Counted from the stretch's first letter, positions 1 to 7,640 are shown. The stretch is 10,136 nt of DNA from Periconia sp. R9002 (GCA_023627715.1 JAMAHW010000260.1:1-10136); one strand, 5' to 3'. Notes: a model not told the origin generated them from the sequence alone. Translations and numbers: made by a program.

Positions 1-160
1 TAAAAAAGTTATATTTTTAAGTACTAATTATATTTTTTATAATATTAAAAACACGCTTAATAGTAACTTCTATAATAAGGACTACTAAAACGTCTCTAGC
101 TACTTAAGCTAAGTAGGAATACTAACCTTTATTATCTCTCTACTAACCTAGTATATCCTA
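1..160 (-). pseudogene. hAT transposase relic, C-terminal hATC dimerisation domain
   Basis: Read on the minus strand (codon starts such as 145 and 94), this gives, after two TAG codons that replace Trp, RDNKG then YSYLA*VARDVLVVL and, further on, KRVFNIIKN. This matches the hATC pattern of fungal hAT transposases: a WW pair, then YP-LAQ-ARD-L-VPAT, then VERVFN-A+D. hATC mediates transposase multimerisation and carries a conserved Glu. Here that Glu (ER) reads Lys (KR), which a TGAG to TAAG change explains. All in-frame stops fit RIP of CAA/CAG or TGG. The frame runs off the window at position 1, so the true C-terminus is outside. Upstream parts of the same gene lie at 1000-1083 and, beyond the inserted retrotransposon, at 8190-8960. 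Family is well supported by the motif; the name of the element is unknown. Confidence 0.75.
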
Positions 161-884
161 CTCTTAACTTTTTTTTATAGGTAGTATACTTAAGTAATTT
201 TTACTTTTTTAGTATATAGATCTCCTTTCTATTTTATCCTCTTATATAAATAATTAGGAGATATTACTTAATAGGTCTTATTATAAGAATAGCAATTTTT
301 AAAACTATTTATTACTATATAATTAGAATAATCTCTATAGTAAATTAGATAGCGTAAATTTATAGTTTTTAGAAGTATTATAATAACTAATATAATTAAA
401 GAATTATTTATAGTAATTATATTTATTCTATAAGTTCTAGGTAGAGTCTTTTAAACTAATTTAATAATTTAAACGTTATACGTTAAGCTTCTAGCCTTCT
501 AGTATAGTAAGGTAATATTACTATAACTAGTAGGAGGATAACTAAAAAAGAGCAGCGAATAATAGAATAGTACTAGCTACGTAAAAATATTAATATAGAT
601 TTTAATTAAAGTAGTAGTTAGAGTATTTGCTATTATATTTATTAATCTAGGAGAAGATGTAAAATAAAGATATAAGATATAAAGTAGAAGGTAGGTATAC
701 TTACTAGTAGTATACTAACCTTTTATACTTATAAGAATATCTTCTACTAGGTAGCTATACCTAGAAAGCCTAGTATAGTGTACTAAACTATTAGTCTAGG
801 CCTACCTATTCGTAACTCCTTTAATCGCTCTTTAATAGGTAGTTTAGTTATTAGGATATAGTAACGTTTACTACTTCTTATAAC

Positions 885-905
885 TTTTTTTTTTAATTTT
901 TTTTT
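885..905. repeat. T10-AA-T9 homopolymer tract
   Basis: The plus strand has ten T, two A and nine T in a row. It lies just left of the CpG-containing palindromic island and in the interval where the hAT reading frame changes phase, so slippage here is one possible cause of the shift. An A tail of a non-LTR retroelement on the minus strand is possible but no coding trace supports it. Confidence 0.5.
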
Positions 906-915
906 AGGGTGCGTA

Positions 916-939
916 CGCTAAGCTCTTTAGAGCTTAACG
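916..939. repeat. Short inverted repeat (hairpin), 2 nt loop
   Basis: TAAGCTCT (919-926) and AGAGCTTA (929-936) are perfect complementary arms around a TT loop. The arms extend to 916 and 939 with one mismatch, a C opposite an A, which would pair if that A was once G. Together with the palindrome at 942-959 it forms the most CpG-rich spot in the left flank. It could be the terminal inverted repeat or subterminal region of a small DNA transposon; this is inference. Confidence 0.55.
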
Positions 940-941
940 CC

Positions 942-959
942 TACGTAACGCGTTACGTA
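942..959. repeat. 18 bp perfect palindrome
   Basis: TACGTAACGCGTTACGTA equals its own reverse complement. It contains no CpA or TpG, so RIP would leave it largely untouched. It directly follows the hairpin at 916-939. No function is evident. Confidence 0.75.
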
Positions 960-1041
960 ACTATACCTCTACCTACCTCTATATACTTTTTTTACGTATA
1001 CTTTTTATAAATAACTTTTTTACTACTTTTTTTACACTAGG

Positions 1042-1056
1042 CCTAGGTAACCTAGG
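1042..1056. repeat. CCTAGGT-A-ACCTAGG inverted repeat
   Basis: Two 7 bp complementary arms are separated by a single A, 27 bases left of the retrotransposon insertion site. The arms also make a direct repeat of CCTAGG. It lies within the hAT coding relic, where it encodes the PR-LPR residues, so it may be only a chance result of codon repetition. Confidence 0.5.
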
Positions 1057-1078
1057 TAGTTATTACTATAAAAAGTGC

Positions 1079-1083
1079 CTAAT
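1079..1083. repeat. Target site duplication CTAAT, left copy
   Basis: The five bases CTAAT directly precede the left LTR and are repeated exactly at 8185-8189 after the right LTR. Five base pairs is the usual duplication length for Ty3/gypsy integrases. The word has no CpA or TpG, so RIP could not erase it. Confidence 0.85.
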
Positions 1084-1571
1084 TATTAGGGTTTTACTTA
1101 GGCCTTTAAAGCAGGATACTAGGTGGTGCGTAAGGGGAGTAAATAGAAGTATAATACTATAGGATAACGGTAGGGTGTGTAACCGTTAATAAGTATAATG
1201 TAATAGATTCTAAATAGTAGATATTAAAAGTAGGGTAGCTTTTTAGTTAAAAGATTAAATTAACGATAAAGACTATCTAAAAAGTGTAATATATACTTAC
1301 TATATACTAATAAAATTTCTAAGCTCTATAGCTCTATAGTCTCCGTTACCTATAAAGATATATATCTTATAGAGACGTCCTTATGTCTCTATCTATCTTA
1401 GTATCTGTAGAGTTATAGAGCTGTTATATAACCCTTAGTTACGTGTCTATATTATAGTCCGCCTTAGGTCTAAGATCCTAGTCTTTATCTTTATAGTGCT
1501 ACTTATAATTATTATTAAAATTACACTTACTATAAGTGCTAAGAGTAATTCTATAAGGTATAGCTATAATA
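1084..1571 (-). repeat. 3' LTR (left copy), 488 bp
   Basis: It aligns without gaps over its whole length to 7697-8184. About 32 positions differ by hand count and all are C/T or G/A. In element orientation it begins TA (1571-1570) where the other copy begins TG, and ends TA, explained by RIP of the canonical TG...CA ends. It holds the same internal inverted repeat (1322-1336 with 1408-1422) and TATA-like word (1423-1432) as the 5' LTR. Its inner edge is set by the polypurine tract starting at 1572. Confidence 0.93.
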
Positions 1572-1585
1572 CTATCCCCCCTCTT
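1572..1585 (-). promoter_or_regulatory. Polypurine tract (plus-strand DNA primer site)
   Basis: On the minus strand this reads AAGAGGGGGGATAG and ends directly at the 3' LTR. Ty3/gypsy elements keep an RNase H-resistant purine run at this place to prime second-strand DNA synthesis. The G6 run contains no TpG, which explains its survival in RIP-treated DNA. Its position and strand independently confirm the minus orientation of the element. Confidence 0.8.
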
Positions 1586-1731
1586 ATACTTAGTCTCTAT
1601 GTTTGTCTGTTCTAGAGATTAGGGTATAATAGTACTATAGCCCTACTTATTACTTAGTAAGGCGTCTTTAGCTATTATAGTTTCTTTAAAAACTTAATCT
1701 AGGTTATTACTTACTAATAAAGTTTGTTGTA
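1586..1731. other. 3' internal region of the element, no coding trace recognised
   Basis: This lies between the polypurine tract and the antisense frame. It is AT-rich and I see no motif in it on either strand. It may hold the element's 3' untranslated sequence and the upstream part of the antisense transcription unit. Confidence 0.4.
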
Positions 1732-2278
1732 ATGGATTTGCTATATTTCCTAAGTATTCTTATTATTTAAGACTAAATCTTATCTGTACTAGTTCTCTTA
1801 CTAATAGTAGGTATTGCGAAGTATATATCTAGGCTAATATACGTAGTTCTTATAAAATGTTTAGGGTGCTATTATCTAAGGGTAAGTTTATATTTAAAAG
1901 TAAAATACGTACGTTTAGGCTTATTAGTATTAGTAATATCTATTAACTATATAGAAGAGAAAGTATAATATTAGCTTAATAAGGCTTAAAAAACTTAGGA
2001 GGAACTTCTTAATAAAATTATGTAGCTTAGTAGTACTCTAGTAGAGGCTTATTCTAAAGTCTAGTGTCTTAAAAAATAGAAAAAATATCTTTATATAAAG
2101 TTAATTATCTATTCTTACGCTCTAGAGGCGGAGCTAGATAAAGAGGAGGCTAAACTTTAGTAGATAGGTTAGTAGGTAGACCTAAAGCTAATCTTTAATT
2201 AAGACGTTACTACTAATACTACTGCTAGTAGTACTTTTTTTAACTTATAGCTAGGCGAAAATTTTACGTTATTCCCTA
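1732..2278 (+). pseudogene. Antisense frame in the 3' part of the retrotransposon, coiled-coil-like, RIP-degraded
   Basis: Plus-strand phase 1 from an ATG at 1732 (reading MDLLYFLSIL) can be followed to about 2278. The better half starts near 1954: EEKV, KT*EELLNKI, then CLKK*KKYLYIKL and YALEAELDKEEAKL, ending in a Ser/Thr/Phe-rich tail. Nearly all breaks are TAA/TAG at places where Gln fits. Basic KQK clusters followed by an acidic heptad-like stretch resemble small proteins often annotated antisense to the 3' end of fungal Ty3/gypsy elements (pattern RLRKQ--FL----M---L--LDELE). A KCLGC pair (about 1858-1872) is the only Cys cluster. The function of such proteins is unknown, and the frame could be incidental. 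It lies opposite the spacer between Pol and the LTR, so it is not a shadow of Pol. Confidence 0.45.
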
Positions 2279-2465
2279 GTTTTCTTTATTTAATAGGGTA
2301 AACTAAAAATCTTTTAACTTCTTAGGGTAGCTAAGGCTGTCTTCTAGTTCTTATAAGTCTTTCTATAGTTTTCCTTTCTTATTAGTACTTATCTATTTAA
2401 CTAGGTAGTAGTTTCTCCTATTTTAAACTTAGTGTCTAATAATTTTGTTAACGTTTTATTATTTA
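2276..2465 (-). pseudogene. Chromodomain-like C-terminus of integrase
   Basis: Just after the integrase tail the frame reads VNKIIRH, then NYYLVK*I (stop at 2393-2395 in place of Trp), then L*KDL*ELEDSL. This follows the chromodomain pattern in which an aromatic-rich YLVKW strand is followed by a W-(E/D)-L helix start. In chromoviruses this domain directs integration, usually to heterochromatin marked by H3K9 methylation. The usual ENTWEP segment is not clearly preserved, reading NKKGKL before the second presumed Trp. It may therefore be a divergent type. Confidence 0.6.
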
Positions 2466-3545
2466 TTCTATTCTTTATAGGTGTCTAACTTATACACCGC
2501 TAGTTTAGCGTTTTAGGGTACTTTTTCTAAAAGTGAGACGTAGAATACTAGGTGAATTCTTATGTTTTTTAGTAGTTCTAATTTATATATAACTAGCGTA
2601 ATTTATTTAGTAATTTTGTATAGGCTAATTTTTATATAATTAAATTTTAGGCTAGGCTGCTTACTTTTAATATTTTAGCGTTTTAACTATACTTTTTCCC
2701 CCTTTTTAAAATTAGGTCCCTCTTTATAGTGCTAATTATAGTATTTCTCTATTTATTTATTTAGGAACTTAGCGTTTAGTTATAACTAATTATAGATTTC
2801 TTTAATTTTTTTTATAAATTTCTTACTATTTTCTATCTAAGTATATATATACTTAAGTAAATTATATACGTTTAGATTAAATCTATAGTTTGTAAAGAAT
2901 AGTGTAATTCCTATTACTACGTTCTTTAAGCTGTTATATACTAGCTAGGCTATTAGTAATAGTGCTACTTAGTTATTCTAATTATAGTTAAGGTAATATC
3001 TTAGGTATTATTTAACTGTCTGGTTTATTCGTTCTAACTATTCGTCTACCTATAAACGATAGGCTGTTGTTATACTATATCTAACTCTTAGTATAGCTGT
3101 AATTATATTTTATAACTTTAAATTAAATTGCTTATCTTAGTTTATAATAATTTTATCTAGAACACTATGTTTACTAATTATAGTGTTAATAATTTTATAT
3201 ACTACTACCTCTATTCTACTTTTCTTAGTGTGTAGTTTAAAGTAGGTATACTTAGTTAATTTATCTATAATAGTTATAATTCTGTTGTATTTAACTTTAG
3301 TTACTAGGTTTTATAACTTTAGTAAGTGCGTAATAAAGTTAATTATAATTATTCTCTATAGTTATTTAGGTGTCTCTACTAGCTATAGTGTCCTATATAG
3401 TGCGTATCTATTATATTTGTTTCTATAGTAATTCTTATAGTCTTTAAGGACTTTCGTTACTATTATCCTTACTTTAGGTATATAGTACCTTTCTAGTAGT
3501 CTTTCTAGGGTTTTCTTAATCTCTTAGTAACTATGTATTAGTAGT
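2466..3545 (-). pseudogene. Integrase: zinc-binding domain, DD35E core and C-terminal domain
   Basis: The zinc-binding part (about 3420-3540) reads IHSY*EIKKTLERLL and then DYKNYYRNK, where both Tyr codons (3437-3439 and 3428-3430) replace the CxxC cysteines. The catalytic core follows as W-I-I-NFITHL, where the first catalytic Asp reads Asn (3338-3340). YNRIITIIDKLTKYTYF is next, then IIIN*DKQF, where the second Asp reads Asn (3140-3142), and LERINQ, where the Glu is kept (3032-3034). The second Asp position and the Glu are 35 residues apart, the DD35E spacing. The C-terminal part has the KEGPNFKKGEKV and HLVFYVSLL blocks typical of Ty3/gypsy integrases. RIP has therefore removed two of three metal-binding carboxylates. 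Confidence 0.9.
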
Positions 3546-3839
3546 TTATAGAATTATTATATAAATTCCCTCTATATTTTTACTAAAATATAAATTTTAT
3601 TATACTTTATATAGAATCTATTTTAGATATCTTTTTATAGCTATTTAGGACACTCCTTAGTAGCTTTTTACTTAATCTATCTATCTATTTTATTATTTCC
3701 TTATTTAGAGTTAGCCTCTACTTTATCTAGAATAAGGTTTCTTTGTTTATTCTTAACTAGCATTATTCCTATTACTTTAATTTCTAATTCTAAATCTAGG
3801 CGTCTACTTAAAGTATCTACTAATTAATTTTCTAATCTT

Positions 3840-4180
3840 TTAATATAGATAATCTTAAAATTAAATGTAAATAGGAACTCCTACTATTTAGTGTATTACT
3901 AGCTTAGGTCTTTATTTGTTATAAATCCTATAAAGTTCTTATAGTCTATATAGACCTTAGTCTTGTATGCTACACCTTAGAGGTACACTCTTTATTACTT
4001 AAAAGCTTTATATATTACTAGTATTTCTTTATTATAGATAGGATAGTTAAGCTCTAATAGTTCTATTAGTTTTAAGAAGTATTTAACTAAATACTTGTAT
4101 CCTTCTGTTAGGTTAATCTGTAGTAAGGCGATACTATACGTAGAATTAGATATATCTGTTCTAATAATTCTAGGCTATTC
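3840..4180 (-). pseudogene. RNase H domain
   Basis: The domain degrades the RNA strand of the RNA/DNA hybrid and leaves the polypurine primer. The frame reads RTDISNS (Asp at 4154-4156), ELNYPIYNKEIL (Glu at 4025-4027) and VYIDYKNFIGF (Asp at 3944-3946). These are the TDAS, YDKELLAI and TDHKNL blocks of Ty3/gypsy RNase H. All three catalytic acidic residues are still encoded, unlike in the neighbouring domains. The tail shows LVDTLSRRLDLE, matching the usual NQLADTLSRRPD linker into integrase. The phase is 1, one base off that of the RT because of the frameshift at 4380-4386. Confidence 0.88.
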
Positions 4181-4379
4181 TAGATTAAATATTCTTAGGA
4201 TTAGTTATTCTAAAAATCTTTTTTTAATTTTTTTAAAAGATTTTTAGTATTTTTCTATCTATTTAAAAGATATATCTTTTTTAGTAAGTTGTATAATAGG
4301 TTCTATAAGTTTTAACTATTCTACTATAAACTTTCTATAAAAGTTTGCTAACCTATTAAATTTCTAGATTTCTATAACG

Positions 4380-4386
4380 TTTTTTT
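4380..4386 (-). other. Frameshift at a T7 homopolymer (A7 on the coding strand)
   Basis: Upstream the RT frame (phase 2) reads KEPALK with one RIP stop. Immediately after the A7 run, the family-like sequence NVIEI*KFNRLANFYRKF continues one base shifted (phase 1). One extra A, or loss of two, restores register. It lies in the RT thumb/connection region and is the only break of phase seen in about 5.3 kb of Gag-Pol. RIP makes only transitions, so this is either a separate slippage event or a sequencing/assembly error. Confidence 0.75.
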
Positions 4387-4439
4387 AGTGCGGGCTATTC
4401 TTTAATCTACTTAATTTTATATAGATTAATCCCTAGTTT

Positions 4440-5080
4440 CCTTAGTTCTACTATAAATCCTAAGAAGTTAGTTTTCTTAGTATAAAACTCGCACTTTCTT
4501 ATTTTTAGAAATAGATAGTTTTCTATAAGTTTCTTTAGAACTTTATATATATATTATATATATTCTTCTTTAGTTTCTAAGAATATTAGGATGTTATCTA
4601 GGTACGTAAATATAAAAACGTTTAGGTGTTCTTTAAGTACTATATTAATTCTGTTTTAGAATACCGTAGGTGCATTAGTAAGTCTAAATAGTATAACCTA
4701 GTATTTATATAGTCTATATTAAGTCCTAAAAGCCGTTTTCTACTTATAGCCTTCTTTAATTCTAATCTAATGATATGCGTTAGTAACGTCTAACTTTATA
4801 AAGATTATAGCTTTCCTTATCTAATCTTAAAGGTTTGCTATTAATAGTAAAGGGTATTAATTCTTCTTAGTAATAGCGTTTATTTTTTTATAGTCTACGT
4901 ATAACTATTTCTTAGTAGTCCCTTTTTTGTCTATAAATATTGTTCTATATAATACTAGTAACTTTAATAGCCTAATCTATCCTTTTCTAAGTACTAAGTT
5001 AACGTACTCTTTTTTAATTTATAATTTTTCTTCTAATTTCTAGTAGATAGGCCTCTATCTAGTAGTTTTGCCTTCTTCTA
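4440..5080 (-). pseudogene. Reverse transcriptase domain
   Basis: Blocks in order on the minus strand are KKGTTKK*LYVDYKKINAIT (about 4864-4921), KLDVTNAYH with the first catalytic Asp kept (4788-4790), KTAFRT*YRLYKY*VILF, LTNAPTVF*NRINIVL, TYLDNILIF (YLDN at 4593-4604) and IRKCEFYTKKTNFLGF. They match the Ty3/gypsy RT pattern CVDYR-LN-IT, K-D---AYH, WKTAFRTRYG, PFGLTNAP, Y-DD and C-F----FLG. The second Asp of the YLDD box reads Asn, which abolishes metal binding. The change fits TGAC to TAAC, that is RIP on the opposite strand. Confidence 0.93.
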
Positions 5081-5399
5081 GTTTAATCTTAATATCCTAT
5101 AGTTTATATTCTAGAAGGTAACTTTTAGGTTCCTAGAGTAGCTTTTCCTATTTTTTGTATTCTTCTAAGAATTTTTTAATATAGGTTTTAATATTTGCTT
5201 AGAGTTATTTATATTAATAGCTAATTTTCCCTGTCTGCTAATTAATATTAGGGTTTATTACTTTTAGCTATAGTATTTCTAAGATAACATCTTACTTATT
5301 ATTAATCTATATTATATTTATAACTATATTGTAAAGCTAGAGTCTTTTTAATACTAGCGTTAATAGCTTTATCTTAAATTATATTAGTTCCTAAAATAG

Positions 5400-5660
5400 G
5401 TTTCCTTCTATAGTATAAAGTTGTTATAGATACTACTTTATTATATACTTTATTTCTTAGTTCTTAATAAATATTTTTAAGATAAAGTTTCTAGTTACTC
5501 TACTATTAACTATAATCTATATCTATTTTCTTTAATAAACCCTATTTATTATAATATGTAGTTCTATATTCTCTTTAAGTTTCTTATCTTTAGGCTAGTA
5601 ATAGGCGCTTTTTTTCTTTTCTATATGCTTAGCGTATTTATTGTTTATGTATTTATACTA
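5400..5660 (-). pseudogene. Aspartic protease domain
   Basis: The frame reads LKENIELHIII, then *IIVNSRVTRNFILKIF. The family motif is VDSGATGNFIS, so the catalytic DSG triplet (Asp codon 5505-5507) reads NSR. Both changes are G to A on the coding strand, and the Asp change fits TGAT to TAAT. The domain would cut Gag-Pol into mature proteins. Its place between the zinc knuckles and RT is standard for Ty3/gypsy. Domain edges are approximate. Confidence 0.8.
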
Positions 5661-6644
5661 TAGCCTACCTATAACGTATAGTAGTGGTAGATTTAGTTTA
5701 GGTTTAAAGATAAAGTGTTCTTTCTACCTATCTTTTAGGTGCTACTTATAGACTTTTTTATATATAATAGTATTAATTTCTTATTCTTTATTTTAGATTA
5801 GCTAGGCTTAGTATTTCTTCTTTAGTATTATATAAATTTAGTATTTTACTTTAATATATAATACCTATACTATCTTATAGTGCGTAGGATGTCCTATCTA
5901 AACTTAAGAGTTGTCCCCCTTCTTATATTTGTCTTCTCCTAGCTTATCTTATACTAAAATATAGTATTTAATAACCTTTCTAGGAGTATATACGTTGTTA
6001 ATTTATTTTATAAGTTTTAATAGCTTTTTTTACTCTACTTAAGTAGGTATTTTTTGTTTTATAATATATTTATTCTCTAACTAGTTCTAAAATAATGTAA
6101 ATCTAGTATTATATAGATGTTATATTTTCTATTCTTTATAAGCTTTTTTAAAGGTTATTTTTAGTTTAGCTTTCTTAATAAATCTCTAATTCCTAGAGTT
6201 GTTTTAGCTCTCTAGGTTACTTTCTTCTATAACTTTTATATAGACCGCCCCTAAATAGCGTTATTTAGGTTCGTACTACTAGCTGTTATTAGAACTTCTT
6301 TTTTCTAAAGATTTTAATTTTTCCTTTTTTACTATTATAGAGGGTGTTAGTATAGGATATTTAGTAGTGTCTTTTAACCCCTTACTAGTCTTTCTACTAA
6401 ATTCTACCTATTTATAGGTCCTATTTTTACTTACTACTATTTTTTTGCTTTTCCTACTTAGGAACTAGCTATTTCCTTGCTTAGTTTTAATATAAATTAG
6501 GTAGTCATTCTTATAATAAAAGGTCTAGTATAGTTTAGCATATTTACTATTAGCTATAATCTTTTTTTTAGATCTTTTATTTCTAGATTTTTCTAGAGTT
6601 TTATCTATATTTTTAGCTTAGCTCTCTTTAGTCTTCTTACTATA
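5661..6644 (-). pseudogene. Gag-Pol linker between zinc knuckles and protease
   Basis: The phase 2 frame is continuous over about 1 kb here. It is rich in Lys and Ser, for example KKTKES, EKSRNKRSKKK, SRKSKKIVVSK and ITFKKAY. I recognise no enzymatic motif. RIP stops are spread through it. The stretch is basic and presumably disordered, as is common for the nucleocapsid tail and spacer before the protease. LPLLYVIGRL (about 5665-5695), just before the protease, may be the last part of the linker. Confidence 0.7.
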
Positions 6645-6686
6645 GTAGTCTTAAGTAAAGTGTCCCTTCTTTCTATAACTATAGTA
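6645..6686 (-). pseudogene. CCHC zinc knuckle 2 of Gag (Cys lost)
   Basis: The 14 codons read YYSYRKKGHFT*DY. The spacing is exactly C-x2-C-x4-H-x4-C with all three Cys replaced by Tyr and the His and preceding Gly kept. TGC/TGT to TAC/TAT is the expected RIP outcome. The knuckle binds the element's RNA in nucleocapsid. Confidence 0.85.
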
Positions 6687-6731
6687 TATAAGGTTTTTTT
6701 TCTTATTGTCCTTAGGTTTAGTTTTACTTCT

Positions 6732-6773
6732 ATAGTTTTTTATATAGTAGCTTTTCTTTTTATAATTAAAGTA
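6732..6773 (-). pseudogene. CCHC zinc knuckle 1 of Gag (all four ligands lost)
   Basis: The 14 codons read YFNYKKKSYYIKNY, which fits C-x2-C-x4-H-x4-C with three Cys to Tyr, His to Tyr (CAC to TAC) and Gly to Ser before the His. It lies 45 bases upstream (in element sense) of the second knuckle, in the same frame. Two tandem knuckles are common in fungal Ty3/gypsy Gag. Confidence 0.78.
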
Positions 6774-6879
6774 TTTAAATTCCTTTTTTTTAGATTTCTT
6801 ATCTTTATTTGCGTTAAGGATTATTAGATTACTATAATCTTAGTTCTAGTGTCCTTATAACATTTTCTTCTTTTTCTAT

Positions 6880-7640
6880 TACTAGAGTTTATTATCTATA
6901 CTTAGAGCTTATCTCTTAAGTGCGTTAAGTATTATTAGCTTATCTATATAAATTATCTTATAAGTAATTTTTAGCTTAAGTTTTTTGTAAAATTAGGATA
7001 TTAGAGATAGCTTATTCTATTCTATATTTATAGATAACTATTTAAATATAGATATATAGTTAAGTACTAACTTTTCTTATTTAAGTTTCTAGAGTCTTTT
7101 AGTAGATTATTATTAGATATTTTTATCTCTAAATACTCCTTTAAGTTTCTAGGTAAAGTAGTTAAAGTTGCTAAAAATTAAGACTATCTCTAGTTTTTAT
7201 ATTCCTAGTGTAAATATTTTATAATCTATCTAGTATAGTTTAAACTACCTTATAGCTTTATCTTTAAGATGTATAGCTATATAGGCTACTTTTTTTTCCT
7301 TAGTGTTAAAGTGTGCTGCTTATATGTTTAGATATAGTATAGTATTAGCTAAGAAAGGTCTTAGTTTATTCTAAGTTCTATTAAACTTTTTTATAGTTAG
7401 GAGCTTTAGTAGTTTCTTTATTGCGCTTAACTAGAGCTAATAGATAAGTATTAATTATTCTTACTACTTACCTAGCACTGCTTTAAGTTATGCTTTATTT
7501 TATTTAAGACTATTTTTTAAAACCTTATTTTATACTATTAAGGCCTAGATAGCTTCTTTTATTTATTAATAATCTATATTATCTAACGAACGCACTAATA
7601 GAGCCGCCGCTCCTTTAGGTTATTATTTTAGTACTATTAT
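6880..7640 (-). pseudogene. gag: Gag capsid region
   Basis: The phase 2 frame opens near 7640 and reads PKGAAALLVRSLDN, IKKLLKL-T-KKFNRT, NKLRPFLANTILYL, FNTKEKKVAYIAIHLKDKAI, R*FKLY*IDYK, SNFNYFT*KLKGVFRDKN and ISIFK*LS. This follows the retrotransposon Gag (Retrotrans_gag) pattern: F-G----L--FL--+--Y, Y-A--L-G-A--WF-P--, F---L---FGD, and a final KQ----V--Y---F--L. The presumed Trp of the WF motif is a stop at 7245-7247. The first half (about 7440-7600) has heptad-like spacing and may be a coiled coil. Capsid proteins build the cytoplasmic virus-like particle. Confidence 0.85.

Larger units (their letters stand above)
161..999. other. Unassigned RIP-mutated segment between hAT domains
   Basis: About 840 bases lie between the hAT block at 1009-1083 and the WW/hATC block at 145. 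Known fungal hAT transposases usually have roughly 80-130 residues here, whereas this gap would code for about 280. The reading frame also changes across it (codon phase 0 at 1038, phase 1 at 145). Minus-strand phase 1 near 175-245 gives EDKIERRS, which could belong to the acidic linker before hATC, but the rest of the stretch matches nothing I recognise. It holds two long T runs (885-894 and 897-905) and a local CpG-containing palindromic island (911-959). It may include an older small insertion, an intron, or simply a long linker. Confidence 0.4.
1000..1083 (-). pseudogene. hAT transposase relic, central block left of the insertion
   Basis: With the LTR element and one copy of the target duplication removed, the frame coming from 8190 continues here in register. 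It reads LPRLPRPS then VKKVVKKLF (1009-1038). This resembles the block in fungal hAT transposases just after the LNP-KL motif, usually written as WLP-A+--V--LW. The in-frame stops at the start of this segment fit RIP-converted codons. The in-register continuation across the insertion site is the main reason to assign it; the similarity alone is moderate. A direct and inverted CCTAGGT/ACCTAGG pair at 1042-1056 lies inside it. Confidence 0.5.
2276..7640 (-). pseudogene. gag-pol: Gag-Pol polyprotein of the Ty3/gypsy element, inactivated by RIP
   Basis: One frame (phase 2) runs from about 7640 to the T7 run at 4380-4386; after one frameshift it continues in phase 1 to about 2276, roughly 1,790 codons in all. 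Gag and Pol share a frame with no sign of a programmed shift between zinc knuckles and protease. The start is inferred: ATA at 7640 or 7637 could be a former ATG, and PKGAAALLVRSLDN follows a few codons later. The end is inferred from a TAG at 2276-2278 shortly after the chromodomain, which could instead be a former CAG. Dozens of in-frame TAA/TAG codons fall where Gln, Trp or Arg is expected. The encoded protein would assemble particles, process itself, copy the RNA and integrate the cDNA. None of this is possible from this copy. Confidence 0.92.

Noticed and set aside
121..165. Similarity of TCTCTCTACTAACC (about 135-148) to TCTCTTACTACTAACC (about 9908-9922) as a terminal repeat of the hAT element
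   Set aside because: The first copy lies inside hATC coding sequence and both are simple CTA-rich words. Such words are common in RIP-treated DNA.
795..845. Minus-strand phase 2 reading KLPIKERLKELRIGRPRL, suggestive of an AT-hook or helix-turn-helix
   Set aside because: It is short, lies in an unassigned interval, breaks soon after and has no supporting neighbour motif. Chance open frames of this length are possible.
1322..1340. Tandem GCTCTATA repeats as a CRISPR-like or satellite array
   Set aside because: There are only two units, without spacers, and they form an arm of the LTR inverted repeat.
1084..1574. LTR boundary three bases further in (CTA shared by both copies)
   Set aside because: CTA at 1572-1574 and 8185-8187 matches by chance. 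The exact CTAAT duplication and the TG/CA termini fix the end at 1571/8184.
6840..6880. A third zinc knuckle in Gag (KKKKML*GH*N*DY)
   Set aside because: The GH-x4-Y(C) half fits, but the two upstream Cys positions read Lys, which RIP cannot produce from Cys codons.
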